Of a stretch of 64,000 nucleotides of DNA, positions 12,805-24,564 are shown one piece after another. The notes below the pieces were generated by a model. It was not told where the DNA came from. It was given only the letters and a program-made list of their open reading frames with translations, and searched no databases. The DNA comes from Dugong dugon (taxonomy: Eukaryota; Chordata; Mammalia; Sirenia; Dugongidae). The stretch spans positions 94,175,601-94,239,600 of the forward strand of contig CM057472.1 of NCBI GenBank assembly GCA_030035585.1, given 5' to 3'. The position numbers and the translations under genes are program-made. Positions within the stretch are counted from its first letter, which is position 1, and every line of letters starts with the position of its first letter.

Positions 12805-13243
12805 TTCTCTTCAACCACCCAGCATTTAGTTTACAATTTGGGGTTAAATCAATAGTCATTGTCTGTAATATTATACCTATGTAAACATCGTTCACTGCTG
12901 AGCCAAGTAATATACTACTACTTTGTTTTCTTTTTTATACAAGTTTATATTTTCCCTGGAGATGCTATTTAACTTTATTCAGCTTGGATCAGGAGTTAAT
13001 CTTGATGATAAAAGCCTCATACCAAATAAGATGAATAAAACAGTAGATAGAATCTAGGTGCTTGAGCCCACAAACTGCCTGTCTCCATATCTAGTTACCA
13101 TCAGTGTGATAGAACCACTCCTTGTACTATTATTAAGCCACTATCGTTTTGGATTTTTTGCTCTGTGCACTGGAACCTAATCCTAAAATCCTAATTTGTA
13201 ATTTTTCCTGACTTATTCTCTTATGCAGTCTCTCTTTCAGCCT

Positions 13244-13372
13244 CTGCCTCTAACACGTTCCCTCTTTCTCCTCCTCTGTCTCTGTCTCTCTCTTCTTTCT
13301 CTACCTTAACTCTATCTCTATCTACCTTTTGCTGCTCCTGTCTTCTGTCCCTCCCTCCCCCTCTCATTTTCT
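13244..13372. repeat. Pyrimidine-rich (TC)-type low-complexity tract
   Basis: An irregular C/T-rich stretch with repeated 'tctctgtctctc' and 'ctctatctc' units. It accounts for the Arg/Glu/Asp-rich minus-strand frame here. Confidence 0.8.
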
Positions 13373-13464
13373 GAGATGGAAATAACCATAAAATATTAAT
13401 ATTCATTTATTCTATTTAAACAGAATAACCTCTGTGAAAATTACCATATTATTTGGGAAAATTG

Positions 13465-13770
13465 CTGTACTTTTGTAAGCCTCTACTTCATCTATAAAAT
13501 TGGAATACTAATGCTTCACTCAAGGTTTTTGGAGCCTTGGAGGCACGACAGTTAAGAGCTCAGCTGCTAACCAAAAGGTTGGCAGTTAGAATCCACTGGC
13601 CGCTCCTTGGAAACCCTACGGGCAGTTCTACTCTGTCCTACAGGGTCACTATGAGTCTTCATCAACTCGACGGCAATTTTTTTTTTCTTTTTTTAACTCA
13701 AGATTTTATTCAGAGGGTTAAATGATAAAATGCATTAAGAGTGCTTAGCAGAGTATCTTAAACATTGTTC
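13465..13770 (+). mobile_element. MIR SINE, split by an AfroSINE
   Basis: The left part (13465-13530) has 'cctctacttcatctataaaattgg' and the right part (13695-13770) has 'agggttaaatgataaaatgc' then 'gtgcttagcagagtatc'. These are consecutive parts of a MIR interrupted by the SINE at 13531-13694. Confidence 0.75.
13531..13694 (+). mobile_element. AfroSINE inserted in MIR, with TSD
   Basis: It has a canonical head (ggagccttgg), tRNA-like boxes and body, and ends in a 20-base T-rich tail. It is flanked by a near-perfect duplication, actcaagRtttt, at 13518-13529 and 13696-13707, confirming independent insertion into the older MIR. Confidence 0.92.
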
Positions 13771-13960
13771 TTGTTGTGTGCCATCGAGTCAATTCAGACT
13801 TGTACTGATCCTATAGGATAGAGTAGAACTACCGAATAGGATTTCCCGGGCTGTAATCTATAGGAGTAGATGCTAGGTCTTTTCTGCCTCGGAGATTATG
13901 GTGGGCTCAAACTGCCAACTTTTTGGTTAGCAGCAAAGCGCTTATTCATTGTGCCACCTG
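13768..13960 (-). mobile_element. AfroSINE, long form, antisense
   Basis: It carries the full AfroSINE order on the minus strand: head at 13960, B-box region, the extra middle block (antisense 'gtaatctataggagtagatg'), and the 3' block at the left. It is more diverged than its neighbour at 13531. Confidence 0.85.
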
Positions 13961-14965
13961 ATAAATAAGTGAGAGGGAGAAGTGGTGGTAGGTGTGGTTA
14001 ACTGAAATAGCAGTAGTACTAAATGTCCTGGTAGTAGCAATATGAAGCCTTCTCTCTCTCCAATCGCAATCATTTGATCTCCTCACCTCTTTTCTGTTCT
14101 CTGGCTATTTCTTCCCTTTGTTTTTCAATTTTGGAGGTCTTCAGTGCCATCCTAAATGTCCAGACCATTAATCTTTTCTTCAAATCACTTTCCTTAATCT
14201 CCTAGGTCCTGGAGATATTTCTCAGCTCACCAGAACCATCTCCAGTCAAGGTTTTCTTATATGAAAATAATGGATTGGAAACTTCAAGATGTGACCTTTC
14301 TCAGTTTGACTCTGGTCGTGCATATGAGAAACAGAGTGAACAAAGCTGAGATTTTTTTCTTATTATTTGATATTAGGTTTATTTTCATAACAGCAAACTT
14401 GTGTTTGTAAGTAATGACTTCAAATGCTTATAAGTAACCGGATTATAATCTATCGAAGCAACTGTATGAGAGTTGACAAAGAAGAATGGAATAAATATTA
14501 AAAAATATGAAAATATATAACTTTCTGTATATTGATTCTATAATGGAAGAGATGATTTAGGAAAAGTAGAGAACTGGGTTACTCTATTTATCATGGCATA
14601 TCTAGAATACTAATTCCTATTTTACTTAAGAGGCAAAATAATACACGAGATTTAAAGAAGCAGAGGGCTTTTTTTTTTCTTGTGTCTGTGTCTTTCTTCT
14701 CATCTTCTTTTTCTTTTGTTAACTGAATGTTTCTAGAACATAGTTTTCTACTCCCAACCTCTATTTTATGGATGGGCTCATTCTAGCTCCCTAATTTATG
14801 CCTCACTACATGTTGTAGTCCTTGCGAGCAACACCCTGTCTCATGCAATCAAACTCAACTGTAAGTAATTACAGAGGATACACAGAGATAAATCAAAATA
14901 TGGGAACAATACCTGGGTGGGGACAGTTCAGAGCAGAAATCAGTGTGGCTAGGCCAAGAAATGAA
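13961..14965. other. Unique sequence; possible very old L2 scraps
   Basis: No gene recognised. The C/T-rich prose around 14080-14240 is faintly L2-like, but I cannot support it firmly. Confidence 0.4.
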
Positions 14966-14967
14966 AG

Positions 14968-15158
14968 CCCATTATGTATTAAACACCTACTATATATTAG
15001 TCATTGATCTTGCTGATTTACTAATAATGTTTTACATAATACCCTCCACTCCCCCAAAATAACACGATGTAAGAATATTGTTTCTATTCTATAAACACGG
15101 AAGTTGAGTCTCAGAATAGCTAAAGTGACTTAGCCAAAGTCACAAAAACTGTGGGAGA
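14968..15158 (-). mobile_element. MIR SINE fragment
   Basis: Antisense MIR features appear in order: 'aacacctactatatattag', 'gttgagtctcagaatagc', and 'gacttagccaaagtcacaaa'. It is heavily diverged. Confidence 0.75.
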
Positions 15159-15159
15159 A

Positions 15160-18140
15160 TTTTACTTCGAATTCAAATTTGTTTAGAAACAATTCTGAAT
15201 ATTTATAAAACTATTCCAAAGACAAATTAAGTTATTACTCAGATCAAGCACTACTATATAAATCCACCTCAACAAAAAGAAGAAGAATGGAAATGTTGAA
15301 TGAACAAAGGAACATGGTCACAAGGCAACCATCTAGAATGTTTGAAATAAAGACTGACTTTGAAAATGAGAGTAATTCTTATCTCGTTTTCCAAAGAAGG
15401 CAAGCTGAATATCCAAAAGCCAGAAGAAAATTGGAGCCAGAAGCTGATTAAGAAATTATCTGAGATTCTCTCATGCCTAATGCCAATGTGTGTTCAGGAG
15501 ATTTAGATGTTCCTCAAAAAGCATCATTTCTAATTACACATCACATTGATATCATTGCAGGTATTCAGCAAAGGTCAAGAAATCAGAAACAAAGCAACCA
15601 ATAATTCACATGAAAAAAACTGAAATATTTAGGATTTATGTGAATGTAATTCAAATTGGAAATATTTCAAAGTTAGCCTTTATCTCAATCGTAATTTTGG
15701 CTAGTTGACTTTCTGCACTTCGGAAAATACAAATAGATGCCAATTTTTTTTTTTTTAAACTTCTGGTAAAACTTAAAGGAAAAAACCATGCTGCCTATAA
15801 AAGCAATTGAGCAGCTGATAAAGAGGTTACACTTATTTAACCCAGTGTTTGCAATTTTTTAAAGCAACAGAAATGATGGAAGAATCATTGGATTTGAGCT
15901 GAAGATCATACATTTTAATTTTTGGAATATTGATCCATGGCAAATGAAAACAGAAGTGCCATTTTCTCCAGCTCATCTAAAATGGTTTTTCCGCAAGGAC
16001 TCTGGGACCATATTAACATCTTCTATCTTATGTAAATTGAAGTTAATGAACATAAGAAACCATTAGTCTTCACTTATGTTCTACAATTGACTCGATGAAA
16101 TTGATTTTAAAGTTCAGAAGCACTCCAAGTTTCAGTAAAGCATATACAGGCTTTTAAGACTCTGATTTAGCTCCATAAACAAGCCCATCAGATTGATAGG
16201 AATTCCCAGAAGAAATGGAAAGACAGCATTTACTGTGCTCAGAATTCTACATTCATAACATGAAATCCTGCTTTTATCTTAACCTAAGTCCTGACCTATT
16301 GAGAAGAAAGGTAAGTTATGCAAAGCAGAATGTGATGAGGTTCACATGTTCAAATTACATAAAATCTCTATTCTTGTATAAAATCACAAAGACACACATA
16401 CATACAACTTTCCTAGGTCCTGGAATATATTCACTGATTTGCATAAAAAACAACTTGAATTTTCATTTGAATCTGAGGAGAAATGTTATGGAACCATGTT
16501 CAATAGGGACTCAGTAACTCTTACTGAAAAATAGTGTTTTCTTCTCCCCTACTGGGATTTTGGAGAACTCTGGACTTAACCTCCCAGTGGCATGAACCAT
16601 ATGGTCAAATCCTATAAAGTCATCACTTTCTAAGGTCATCAGATATATGGAGTAAAGGCCAAGAAGCCTTCTTACTGAAGTCTTTCACCAGAAAATCAAC
16701 AGCAGTGCACCATCAATTTAGTTAGAAAGAATAGAATGACTTAGAATCTTATTTCTGAACATTTTTCCCCCTACAGGATGAAGGCTTACCTTTATCAAAA
16801 GAACACTGCATAATTGTTTTTGTAGTTTTCTCTTTTAATAGTCATCATTGATTTTCCCAAACAGCTACTGTTTCTTTGAAGTTTGATTAATTATCAAGAA
16901 ATAGCAGTTCCCAATTTTAACCACTGCTATCATCATTGGATTAGTTTTCTAGCTCATCTTTATTTTTTTCACCGTTTGGCTACTGAGGAGTCTAAAGGGA
17001 ATGGTGAGTTAAGTTTATGGAATTTGACCATCTGGCCATCTCAAAAACAACTATCAATTTAAGAGGTATTGGCTTCTGTGTATGCTACATCATTTGCAGC
17101 AAAAACTGATGAAGGGGAGGATTAAAAGAAATCAAAATATTTCTCTAGACAAAAAACCCATACTAGCCCATCCATAGAAATTGCATATATATGAACTTAT
17201 TTTTTCTCCTTTTATGCTTTAACTATTTTATTCAAAGGTGAAATTTCACCAATGCCAACATTTCAGTACTCTGTCCTAGTAAGAGTCTCTACTTGAAGTC
17301 ACAAACTACCAGGGCTCCCCCAAATTTCCAAAGGACCATCTCCCTAGAAGAATGAGGGGGGAGTACGTAGTTATGTCAAATGCATTCATCTAGAAAAAAA
17401 TGAAAGCAGCTTGTACTATCTGCACATTCATAAATTTCTGAAAATGACTGGGGCACTCATACACACGCTGAACTCAAGTGTCTATGCCCTGAGATTTCCT
17501 CAACCTTCCCAACTGTTCAGTCCCTTGTATTTCTTACAGCAGTGCACGGCTGCGTCACTCAGATTTAAACCACACATTTCTTTTCTCTTTCATTTCTCGC
17601 CAGCCACCCAAAGCCACACAGCAGGTGCTGTCTCAGGAATGTCACCATCTAATAAAAGTAATGTAACATAACACAGAGACAATGGAGTTCTCTTTGGGTA
17701 CACGGCGTTTTTCCTGACAGCTTGCATTCCTAATAAGACAGTGTCTCAAAGCTCAAGGCAGAGGAATAGAATATATGTTTTCTCATTCAAACACACACAT
17801 ACGCATGTACATACACTTATACTAGTTTTACTTGGGCAATGAACCCCAGGGCTGGGTGACAGGAGTTAAAAAAGCAACCGCCAGCTGCTGCACATCCTTC
17901 CTCAGTCTGCACAATGTTGAAGGAGGAAGGTTCAGGCAAAGTTCTTCAAAAGGCAGATTTTTGCATTTCTTTGGTCTCTTCATCTGATGACACCTTAATA
18001 GCTGTTCTACATGAGTTATGTGTATAAACAAAAACGGTTTCAAGAAAATATGAGTGATCTGTGGAGACCAGAAACATCAAATGACATAAAGCAAAGGAAT
18101 TAGAAACAGGGCACTAAGGACTTTTAGATTATATCCCACT
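15160..18140. other. 3 kb of AT-rich DNA free of recognisable repeats
   Basis: This is the longest stretch in the window where I recognise no transposon. It contains no exon-like frame with a known domain (the 100-codon frame at 16215-16517 is featureless). The lack of younger insertions could mean constraint or chance. A (CA)-rich tract lies near 17790-17815. Confidence 0.5.
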
Positions 18141-18155
18141 ACCGGCTTTGGGTTT

Positions 18156-18326
18156 GGAGCCCTGGTAGCATAGTGGTTAAGAACTATGGCTGCTAACCGA
18201 AAGGTCAAAAGTTTGAATCCACCAGGTGCTCCTTGGAAACCATATGGGGCAATTCTACTCTGTCCTATAGGGTTGCTGTGAGTTGGAATTGACTTGATGG
18301 CAACAGTATGGTATGATATGTACAGA
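18156..18326 (+). mobile_element. AfroSINE, short form, with TSD
   Basis: It has a full head (ggagccctggtagcat), boxes, body and 'ggaattgacttgatggcaac' 3' block. It is flanked by a perfect 10-bp duplication, ctttgggttt, at 18146-18155 and 18327-18336. Confidence 0.95.
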
Positions 18327-18339
18327 CTTTGGGTTTAGG

Positions 18340-19015
18340 GACTAGATCCTGTGTATATCAATGTCCTGCTTCTCTGAAAAACCATGAAGTTCATGTTTTC
18401 ATGAAGTACTTGTTGGGCCTATGATTTGAATCAGAATGTGAATATTCCAAAAAAAGGGTAATTATGTGGACTATTTGGTCTTAGGAACAGATTTCATATT
18501 CTAGCAAACAATATTATAGAGCATATACTAGACACAGATAATACAGCCCTCAGATTCAAACAGAGGAATTTTGTTTTGTTCAGTTAAGATATATACCTGA
18601 ATTGTGTTGTCTTTTGTCAGTTGTTTTAAGAAGAAGATCCTGTCTGGGACTGGGTCAAGACATAGCGAGTGATCTGGTCATTCCCGTATAAAAGATTCAG
18701 TTTACGTGGCTTGAGAAACATTCCAGGTAAGTCATGTCCCTCTTGAGGCATTACAGTTACATGCAATGAAAGATTTTAAAACATTGCCTATGGGAACAGA
18801 GTAGGTAATATTCCAAATGAAGAATATCACCATAACCTCTCAAGATGATGTGAGTTTCATCTCAGAGTTATTCTTTCTTCTTTCAATGGGTAAGAAAGAA
18901 ATTAAGTAAAAATTACAACGTGCTTTTGTATTGCCAACCTTTTAAGCATCTGCCTTGCAGCTGTCTATCATTTTATGTGCATCATATAGAGCTAGAGTTG
19001 ATGAGAAGACTGAGC
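18340..19015. other. Unique sequence, nothing recognised
   Basis: No repeat or gene features are supported. Confidence 0.5.
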
Positions 19016-19017
19016 AC

Positions 19018-19222
19018 CTGCTATCCTTTTCAGACTTTATATTCAATAGCTAATTAATCCCTTCAACCCACTATAATAACTGGTTTTATATTTTTAGATC
19101 AGGATACCTAAGATCAGAGCAGTTAGTAACTAGCCATAGATCATACAACTGACAGGTGCAGAACCAGGATTTGGATTTATATCTATCTGACACAAAAGCT
19201 TACGTTCTTTGCTCTTTTAATT
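19018..19222 (-). mobile_element. MIR SINE fragment
   Basis: Antisense MIR order: degraded 'ctaattaatcccttcaacccac', 'gtaactagccatagatcata', 'caggatttggatttatatc', then 'gttctttgctctttta'. Confidence 0.7.
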
Positions 19223-19762
19223 ATAGGACATTTCTTCTGGCAGAAAATACGTATGGGAAGTTGTTCTCCTAAACATACTAATTGTCATACTATATTACTC
19301 ATCATTTAAACTTTTTGTCCACTGCTTTCTTTTTAATTGAACTAAATTAAGCTGAATAAAACTCAGTATCAAATAAATCTCAGACGATTTGGGGACTGAA
19401 TTGAAGCAGAAATATTGCCAAGTTTAACAGCCCACTCTAAACCTTCTGGACAGTAAGTTTACAGCACAGATTGAGTCTTTTTAAATTCAAGATTCCGTGT
19501 ATTTGACAAGCTGTGATGTCCTGTGTATAAGTAGAAAAGCATGTAAAAGAATTTTTGGACTTCAAAGGACTCATAAATCAGACTGTATCAGGTGATTTTG
19601 TACATATTACACGTACTCTGTAAAGGCTTTTAAATTTGCTGTCTTCCATTCAATGGATCTAAGTAATGCTTCTTTTTCTCAAACATTTCTCAAATATTTC
19701 ACATTGAAAATTTCACAACTTTATCATTCATAAATACTCCTTAAAAATCAATGCATGAACAG

Positions 19763-19816
19763 AATCAAACCAATCAAAAAAAACCCATTGCAGTCTAGTT
19801 GATTCTGACTCATAGA
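19763..19816 (-). mobile_element. AfroSINE 3' terminal scrap
   Basis: 'aaacccattgcagtctagtt' followed by 'gattctgactcataga' is the antisense of the AfroSINE 3' block. Only about 50 bp remain, consistent with a 5'-truncated or deleted copy. Confidence 0.65.
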
Positions 19817-19906
19817 TATACAGATAAGCAAATCAAGGAACAGAAGGAGAACTGTAGTTTATAAAGTAATAGGATACATTTATGAGGAATTTGTAGGCTG
19901 TATTTT

Positions 19907-19941
19907 GTGCGTGCATGTGTGTGTGTGTGTGTGTCTGTGTG
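19907..19941. repeat. (GT)n tract
   Basis: A short GT repeat with one interruption. Confidence 0.9.
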
Positions 19942-19944
19942 CCC

Positions 19945-20740
19945 ATGCCCACTATATATCTGGTAACCCAAAACCCATAACATTCTCTGTGTTCAGTATT
20001 TAAATTTGGATACTAGCTTGATCGCAGCTACTTTTCTCCCTAAACTCTGTGGTTTGACAAACTGGGCTTTGTGTCCTATGACAACAGCTTTTCTCAAGAG
20101 ATTTCTGGTACTTTCTGATTCTGGTTGGACTGGAAATACCACAAAAACAACTTCCCTTATGGTATTTTGGCACTTCGACCATCAAGACCAGATGGAACAT
20201 AGAAGTGCAGAAGAAGGATTGAATATGAATAATGATACATTTTAAAAAATTATCCAGTGTTTTGTAACTTTATTGCATTTCAGATGAAGGTTCATGCCAG
20301 TTTACACTCTGATCTGAACATTTTCATCCATTTCTAATGGAGAAAAACTGGATGTCAGGTCTATAGGATTGTCTGGAATTCGAACAACTCTTACTCTTTA
20401 TTTTGTCCCATGAGACTTAATCCCCAGGAGTTTTTATAGACAAAGAGGCAGAGCCAGAAGAAAGTGTGAGAAAGGCTACAGATGATGTACTTAATTTGAC
20501 AGTCACACTTGAACACAAGGAAGACATATCATCTTCATCCACCAAGGACAATACAATTGTGTGACTGTAGGTGAGCATTTAACTCAGTCTACAATGTACC
20601 GAAACATATGCTCCCTATATATGGTGCAACCTGTTCTCAGTTCTCAAGAGAGAAATACAACTCAGGTTTTAAAAGTGGTATGCTATTTTGACACAAAAGA
20701 GGTTGAAATGTTACACTGTATGCTGCTGTTTGTTTTTGTT
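19945..20740. other. Unique sequence, nothing recognised
   Basis: The two overlapping frames around 20000-20245, on opposite strands, carry no known motif. I see no repeat. Confidence 0.45.
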
Positions 20741-20748
20741 TGTTTATG

Positions 20749-21219
20749 CATTGTTGTTATTGCTGTTAGGTGCCCTAGGTCTAGTCGATTCAGACTCATA
20801 GCAACGCTACGAATAACAGAACGAAACACTGCCCAGCCCTGCACCACCCTCACAATCATTGCTATGCTTGAGTCCATTGTTGCAGCCACTGTGTCAATCC
20901 ATCTAGTTGACCGACTTCATTTTCTCTGACCCTTTACCAAGCATGATGTCCTTCTCCAGGGACTGGTCTCTCCAAATAACATGTCAAAAGCACATGAGAC
21001 GTAGTCTTGCCATCCTAGTTTCTAAGGAGCATTCTGGCTGCACTTCTTCCAAGAGAGATTTGTTTGTTCTTCTGGCAGTCCATGGTATAGTCAATATTCT
21101 TCACCAAAACCATAATTCAAAGGCATCAACTCTTCTTCAGCCTCAGGATTGGAGGAAGACTCATTAACAACCTGTGATAAGCAGATGACACAACCTTACT
21201 TGCGGAAAGCAAAGAGGAC
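20749..21219 (-). mobile_element. RTE LINE, 5'-truncated with inverted 5' segment
   Basis: From 20749 to 21140 the minus strand reads as the RTE 3' region (tail 'gttgttattgctgttagg' at the left, then 'caagcatgatgtccttctcc'). At 21141 the polarity flips: 21141-21219 reads on the plus strand as an upstream RTE segment ('caggattggaggaagactca' then 'cagatgacacaacc', the reverse-transcriptase active-site region). An 8-bp repeat, tgtttatg, flanks the whole (20741-20748 and 21220-21227). This is the structure expected from one insertion by twin priming. The frames are broken; 20561-20929 is a chance frame. Confidence 0.85.
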
Positions 21220-21338
21220 TGTTTATGGATATTCCTCGTTATTTTGTGTCTCAAGAAATGGTATATGGGATAGTAAGAAAAATTTACAATGACCTATCTT
21301 CACTAAAAATAATTAATGGAGGAAAATCTAAGTTTAAA

Positions 21339-21546
21339 GGAGCCCTGGCGGTGCAGTGGTTAAAGTACTTGGCTACTAACAGAAAGGTCTAGTTCAAACC
21401 CACCAGCTGCTGCTCTATGGGAGAAAGATGTGGCAATCTGCTTCCATAAAGTTTTACAACCTTGGAGACACTATGGGGCAGTTCTACTCTGTCCTATAGG
21501 ATGGCTATGAGGTGGAATTGACTCAACAGCAGTGGGTTTGGGTTGG
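21339..21546 (+). mobile_element. AfroSINE, long form, with perfect TSD
   Basis: It has the head 'ggagccctggcggtgcagtgg', the long-form middle block ('gagaaagatgtggcaatctgc') and the 3' block. It is flanked by a perfect 12-bp duplication, atctaagtttaa, at 21326-21337 and 21547-21558. It is among the youngest-looking insertions in the window. Confidence 0.96.
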
Positions 21547-21559
21547 ATCTAAGTTTAAC

Positions 21560-22110
21560 CTCCTGTCCAGCTCACATCCCTGACAGAAGTGTTAAGAAGA
21601 AATAAAGTAGTAAATAGGAAACAAAACTTAAGATACAATTAACTCAAAACAAACAAACAAATAAATAGAAGAGTGAGACTAGATATTCAAAGCCACTTTT
21701 TCCTAAAATTTATTCCATGGAACATGGGCTCCACTAGATGTCAAGGTGGAGAGACAATTACAGGTGTTTTATTTTATTTATTTATTTTTTGTTTGTTTGT
21801 TTTTTCACTGTGTGCTTAGCGGGTTTTCCACATATTATTGGTCCATGGGGCCCTTATACGAGGGAGTACCTTGCAAGAAATGCTGACCCAAACAGTGGAT
21901 GACCAAGTTTTGAGGACTCTGGAGGTCACTCTGCTTTGCCCCCCAGTCACATATTATAAAGATAGCTACATTTGTAAACCTCTAGTAAACAAGTATTAAG
22001 AAAAGTCCTTCTCTCATGAAGCATATAGTTCTGCTTCAATGAGACTTTTTTAAAAAAATCAAAATTCAGAATTAAATCTGTGAAATATAAGTACCTCACA
22101 TCCTCTCTCA
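21560..22110. other. Unidentified sequence with AT-rich and (TTTG)n tracts
   Basis: Contains (TTTA)/(TTTG)-like simple sequence near 21768-21806. The rest is unassigned; it may include an old DNA-element scrap around 21690-21960, but no terminal repeats are visible. Confidence 0.4.
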
Positions 22111-22112
22111 GA

Positions 22113-22148
22113 GGTCTGAGCATGAATGGAGGTCTGAGCATGAATGGA
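22113..22148 (+). repeat. 18-bp perfect tandem duplication
   Basis: The unit ggtctgagcatgaatgga occurs twice head to tail (22113-22130 and 22131-22148). It lies about 30 bp left of the L1 fragment, followed by a second small duplication of 'ttcactaa'. Confidence 0.9.
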
Positions 22149-22177
22149 GGTAAAAAAAATTCACTAATTCACTAATT

Positions 22178-22700
22178 CCAGTCCAAACGACTAATGGACC
22201 ACAACTACTACAGCCTCCACCAGACTGAGTCCAGCACAGCTAGATGGTGTCCGACTACCACCACTGACTGCTCTGACAGGGATCACAATAGAGGATCCTG
22301 GACAGAGCTGGAGAAAAATGTAGAACAGAATTCTAACTCATAAAAAAAGACTAGACATACTAGACTGACAGATACTGGAGAAACCCCAAGAGTATGACCC
22401 TTGGACACCCTTTTAGCTCAGTAATGAAGTCACTCCTGAGGTTCACCCTTCAGCCAAAGATTAGACAGGCCCATAAAACAAAATGAGACTGAAAGGGCAC
22501 ATCAGGCCAGGGGCAAGGACTAGAAGGCAGGAGGGGACAAGAAAGCTGTTAATAGGGACCCAAGATGGAGAAGGGAGAATGTTGACATGTCATGGGGTTG
22601 GTAACCAATGTCACAAAACAATATGTGTCCCAATTGTTTAATGAGAAGCTAGTTTGTTCTGTAAACCTTCATCTAAAATACAATAATTAAAAAAAAGAAA
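22178..22700 (+). mobile_element. L1 LINE, 3' UTR only (5'-truncated)
   Basis: It matches the 3' UTR of the full-length L1 at 47,520-48,260 in order: 'ccaccactgactgctctgac', 'ggacagagctggagaa', 'cagaattctaactcata', and 'ctagaaggcaggaggggaca'. It ends with 'ctaaaatacaataatt' plus an A-rich tail. About 520 bp are kept, all non-coding. Confidence 0.92.
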
Positions 22701-23725
22701 GAATAACGAATCACATTCATCAACATTAAAAGTAAAAAATATAAACAATATGCCATTGCTGTATTATTTTAACTCAGATGATTTTTGATAATTATTTGAT
22801 GTTAAGCCTTTCCAATGTTTCAGTTACTTAACATCTCTTGCTATAAACAGAATCTACGCAAATTCTCCTGTCTCTCTCTGACACACTTTCTTCTTCTTCT
22901 ACTACTACTTCTTCTTATTCTCCTTCTCCTCCTTCTTAATTTTTTTGCATGATGAAGAAGAAAAAGTAAAAGCAATCTTAAGTAAAATATCCAGTGGATA
23001 TAAGGAATCACTAGGTTTCCTTGCAGAAATCTTTGCTGTGACAAAAGAGGTCTTTAATTAACAGAGATTATTAAAACTGAAAGAAATGCATAAATGAGGG
23101 AGGGGAATCTTCATTTTGAAATTTTTCCTCTAACTTTGTATCAAAGAAATGATACAAAGACTAATCATAGACTAATAAACAAAGTATCCCTAATAGTCCA
23201 AGATACACCAGGAAAACACATCTAACTACCTAAAAAAAAAAGAGAGAGAGACTATTAATCTCATGTAGTATCTGGTTTCATCCCCATTGAAGTTTTCATA
23301 CCAAAGGTATTTTAATATAAGTATCTGTAAATATAATGCTTAACTGCTTCAGAGTAGCTCTGATAAAATAAGTGATTTGACCACTCTTGAACCCAACACA
23401 AAGATTAAAAAGTGAAGATCACTTTGTTGTAATTTTGTTATAAAAAACACTTTCTTTACAAGAATAATTTTGTATAACAAGGTAATTGGTTTATGTTTTC
23501 AGCTTTCAAAAAGGATTTCAATAAAAAGAGCCAACAGGACTTTGTATGATTAAGTTTAAAGAAGAAAAATTCATTACACAAGAAGGTTGAATGTATTGAA
23601 TGACCTTAGGAACAACCTCCTGGCCTTTCTCCCTCATATATCCAAACACATGTCATTAGAAATAAGGAGACTTTGAAGTTTTGTTCCCTTGAGAATAGTG
23701 AATATGATTAAATGTTTGAAATATC
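22701..23725. other. AT-rich unique sequence with a CTT/CTA-rich tract
   Basis: A (CTT)n-like low-complexity tract lies at about 22886-22937 and produces an Arg-rich minus-strand frame. Nothing else is recognised. Confidence 0.55.
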
Positions 23726-23730
23726 TGAAG

Positions 23731-23950
23731 CAGAGTTCTCAGCTGCAGCACTATTGACACTTTAGGCTGGATAGTTCTTTGTTGTAGGGGATTGTCTTGT
23801 GCACTGTAGGATTTTTAGCAGCATCCCTGGCCTTTACCCACTAAATACCAGTAACACCTCCTTCCCACCCCATGTGACAATCAAAAATGTCTCCAGATAC
23901 TGTCAAATGTCCGCTGGCAGGTAAGATCACCCCTGACTGAGAACCACCAG
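23731..23950 (-). mobile_element. Non-autonomous hAT-type DNA transposon (MER class)
   Basis: The two ends form imperfect inverted repeats (left 'cagagttctcagctgcag', right reversed 'ctggtggttctcagtcag'), as in hAT-Charlie-derived MER elements. The interior reads 'gtcttgtgcactgtagg' and, reversed, 'tatctggagacatttttgat', a familiar pan-mammalian block. I cannot see an 8-bp target duplication. It is an ancient plain DNA-transposon remnant, non-coding. Confidence 0.75.
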
Positions 23951-24392
23951 TCTAATATGTTGGCTAGTGGGCATGAATTTGTAGAGATTTCCTTTATGGA
24001 GCTCTGGAAGTCTTTCTTAATGTTTTCTGCCCTCTTGGAGTTTATAGACAAGTGAAACTTCTGAACCACTCTTGTAATGATCTTGACTTCTGACCACACT
24101 GAACTGAACTATTGTGTTGTGTTCAAGCCTTTGTTGTCGCTATTTAAGAAGTCCATCACTGTAGAATAATTTTCTGCAACAGCATTTCTGCACACTGTAG
24201 ATCTCTCTCAAAGTGGACATGGTTTCATTTCTAAATAAAGAAGACACTCATATGGGCAATTTTTATGCCTGCTAGGTCTTTGGACAAAATTAAGTTTTTA
24301 AATATATTATTTGTACAGATTTTAAAGTTATAAACAGATTAATGTTAACATTCAGTAGTCAACCTTGATTGCATCCAGGTCAAAGCCCATGT

Positions 24393-24560
24393 TTTTTCAT
24401 GAGCCTTTTAAGGTCCTCTGTGGTCAAGACCCAGCTAACCTACAGCTTCATCTCTTTCAACACCTTGTCTTACAAATCACAGTCTAAAAATGTTGGAATG
24501 CAGTTCTCATCTTGCCCTATTCTGCCTCATACCTTGGTGTCTTTGTTCTTGTCATCCCGT
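24393..24560 (+). mobile_element. L2 LINE fragment
   Basis: The sequence follows the L2 ORF-3' phrase order: 'aaggtcctctgtggtcaag', 'ctaacctacagcttcatctc' and 'cagttctcatcttgccct'. It is degraded and untranslatable. Confidence 0.6.
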
Positions 24561-24564
24561 TTTA

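Noticed and set aside
12582-12818. Cys-Val repeat protein
   Set aside because: Translation of an (AC)n microsatellite plus an antisense AfroSINE.
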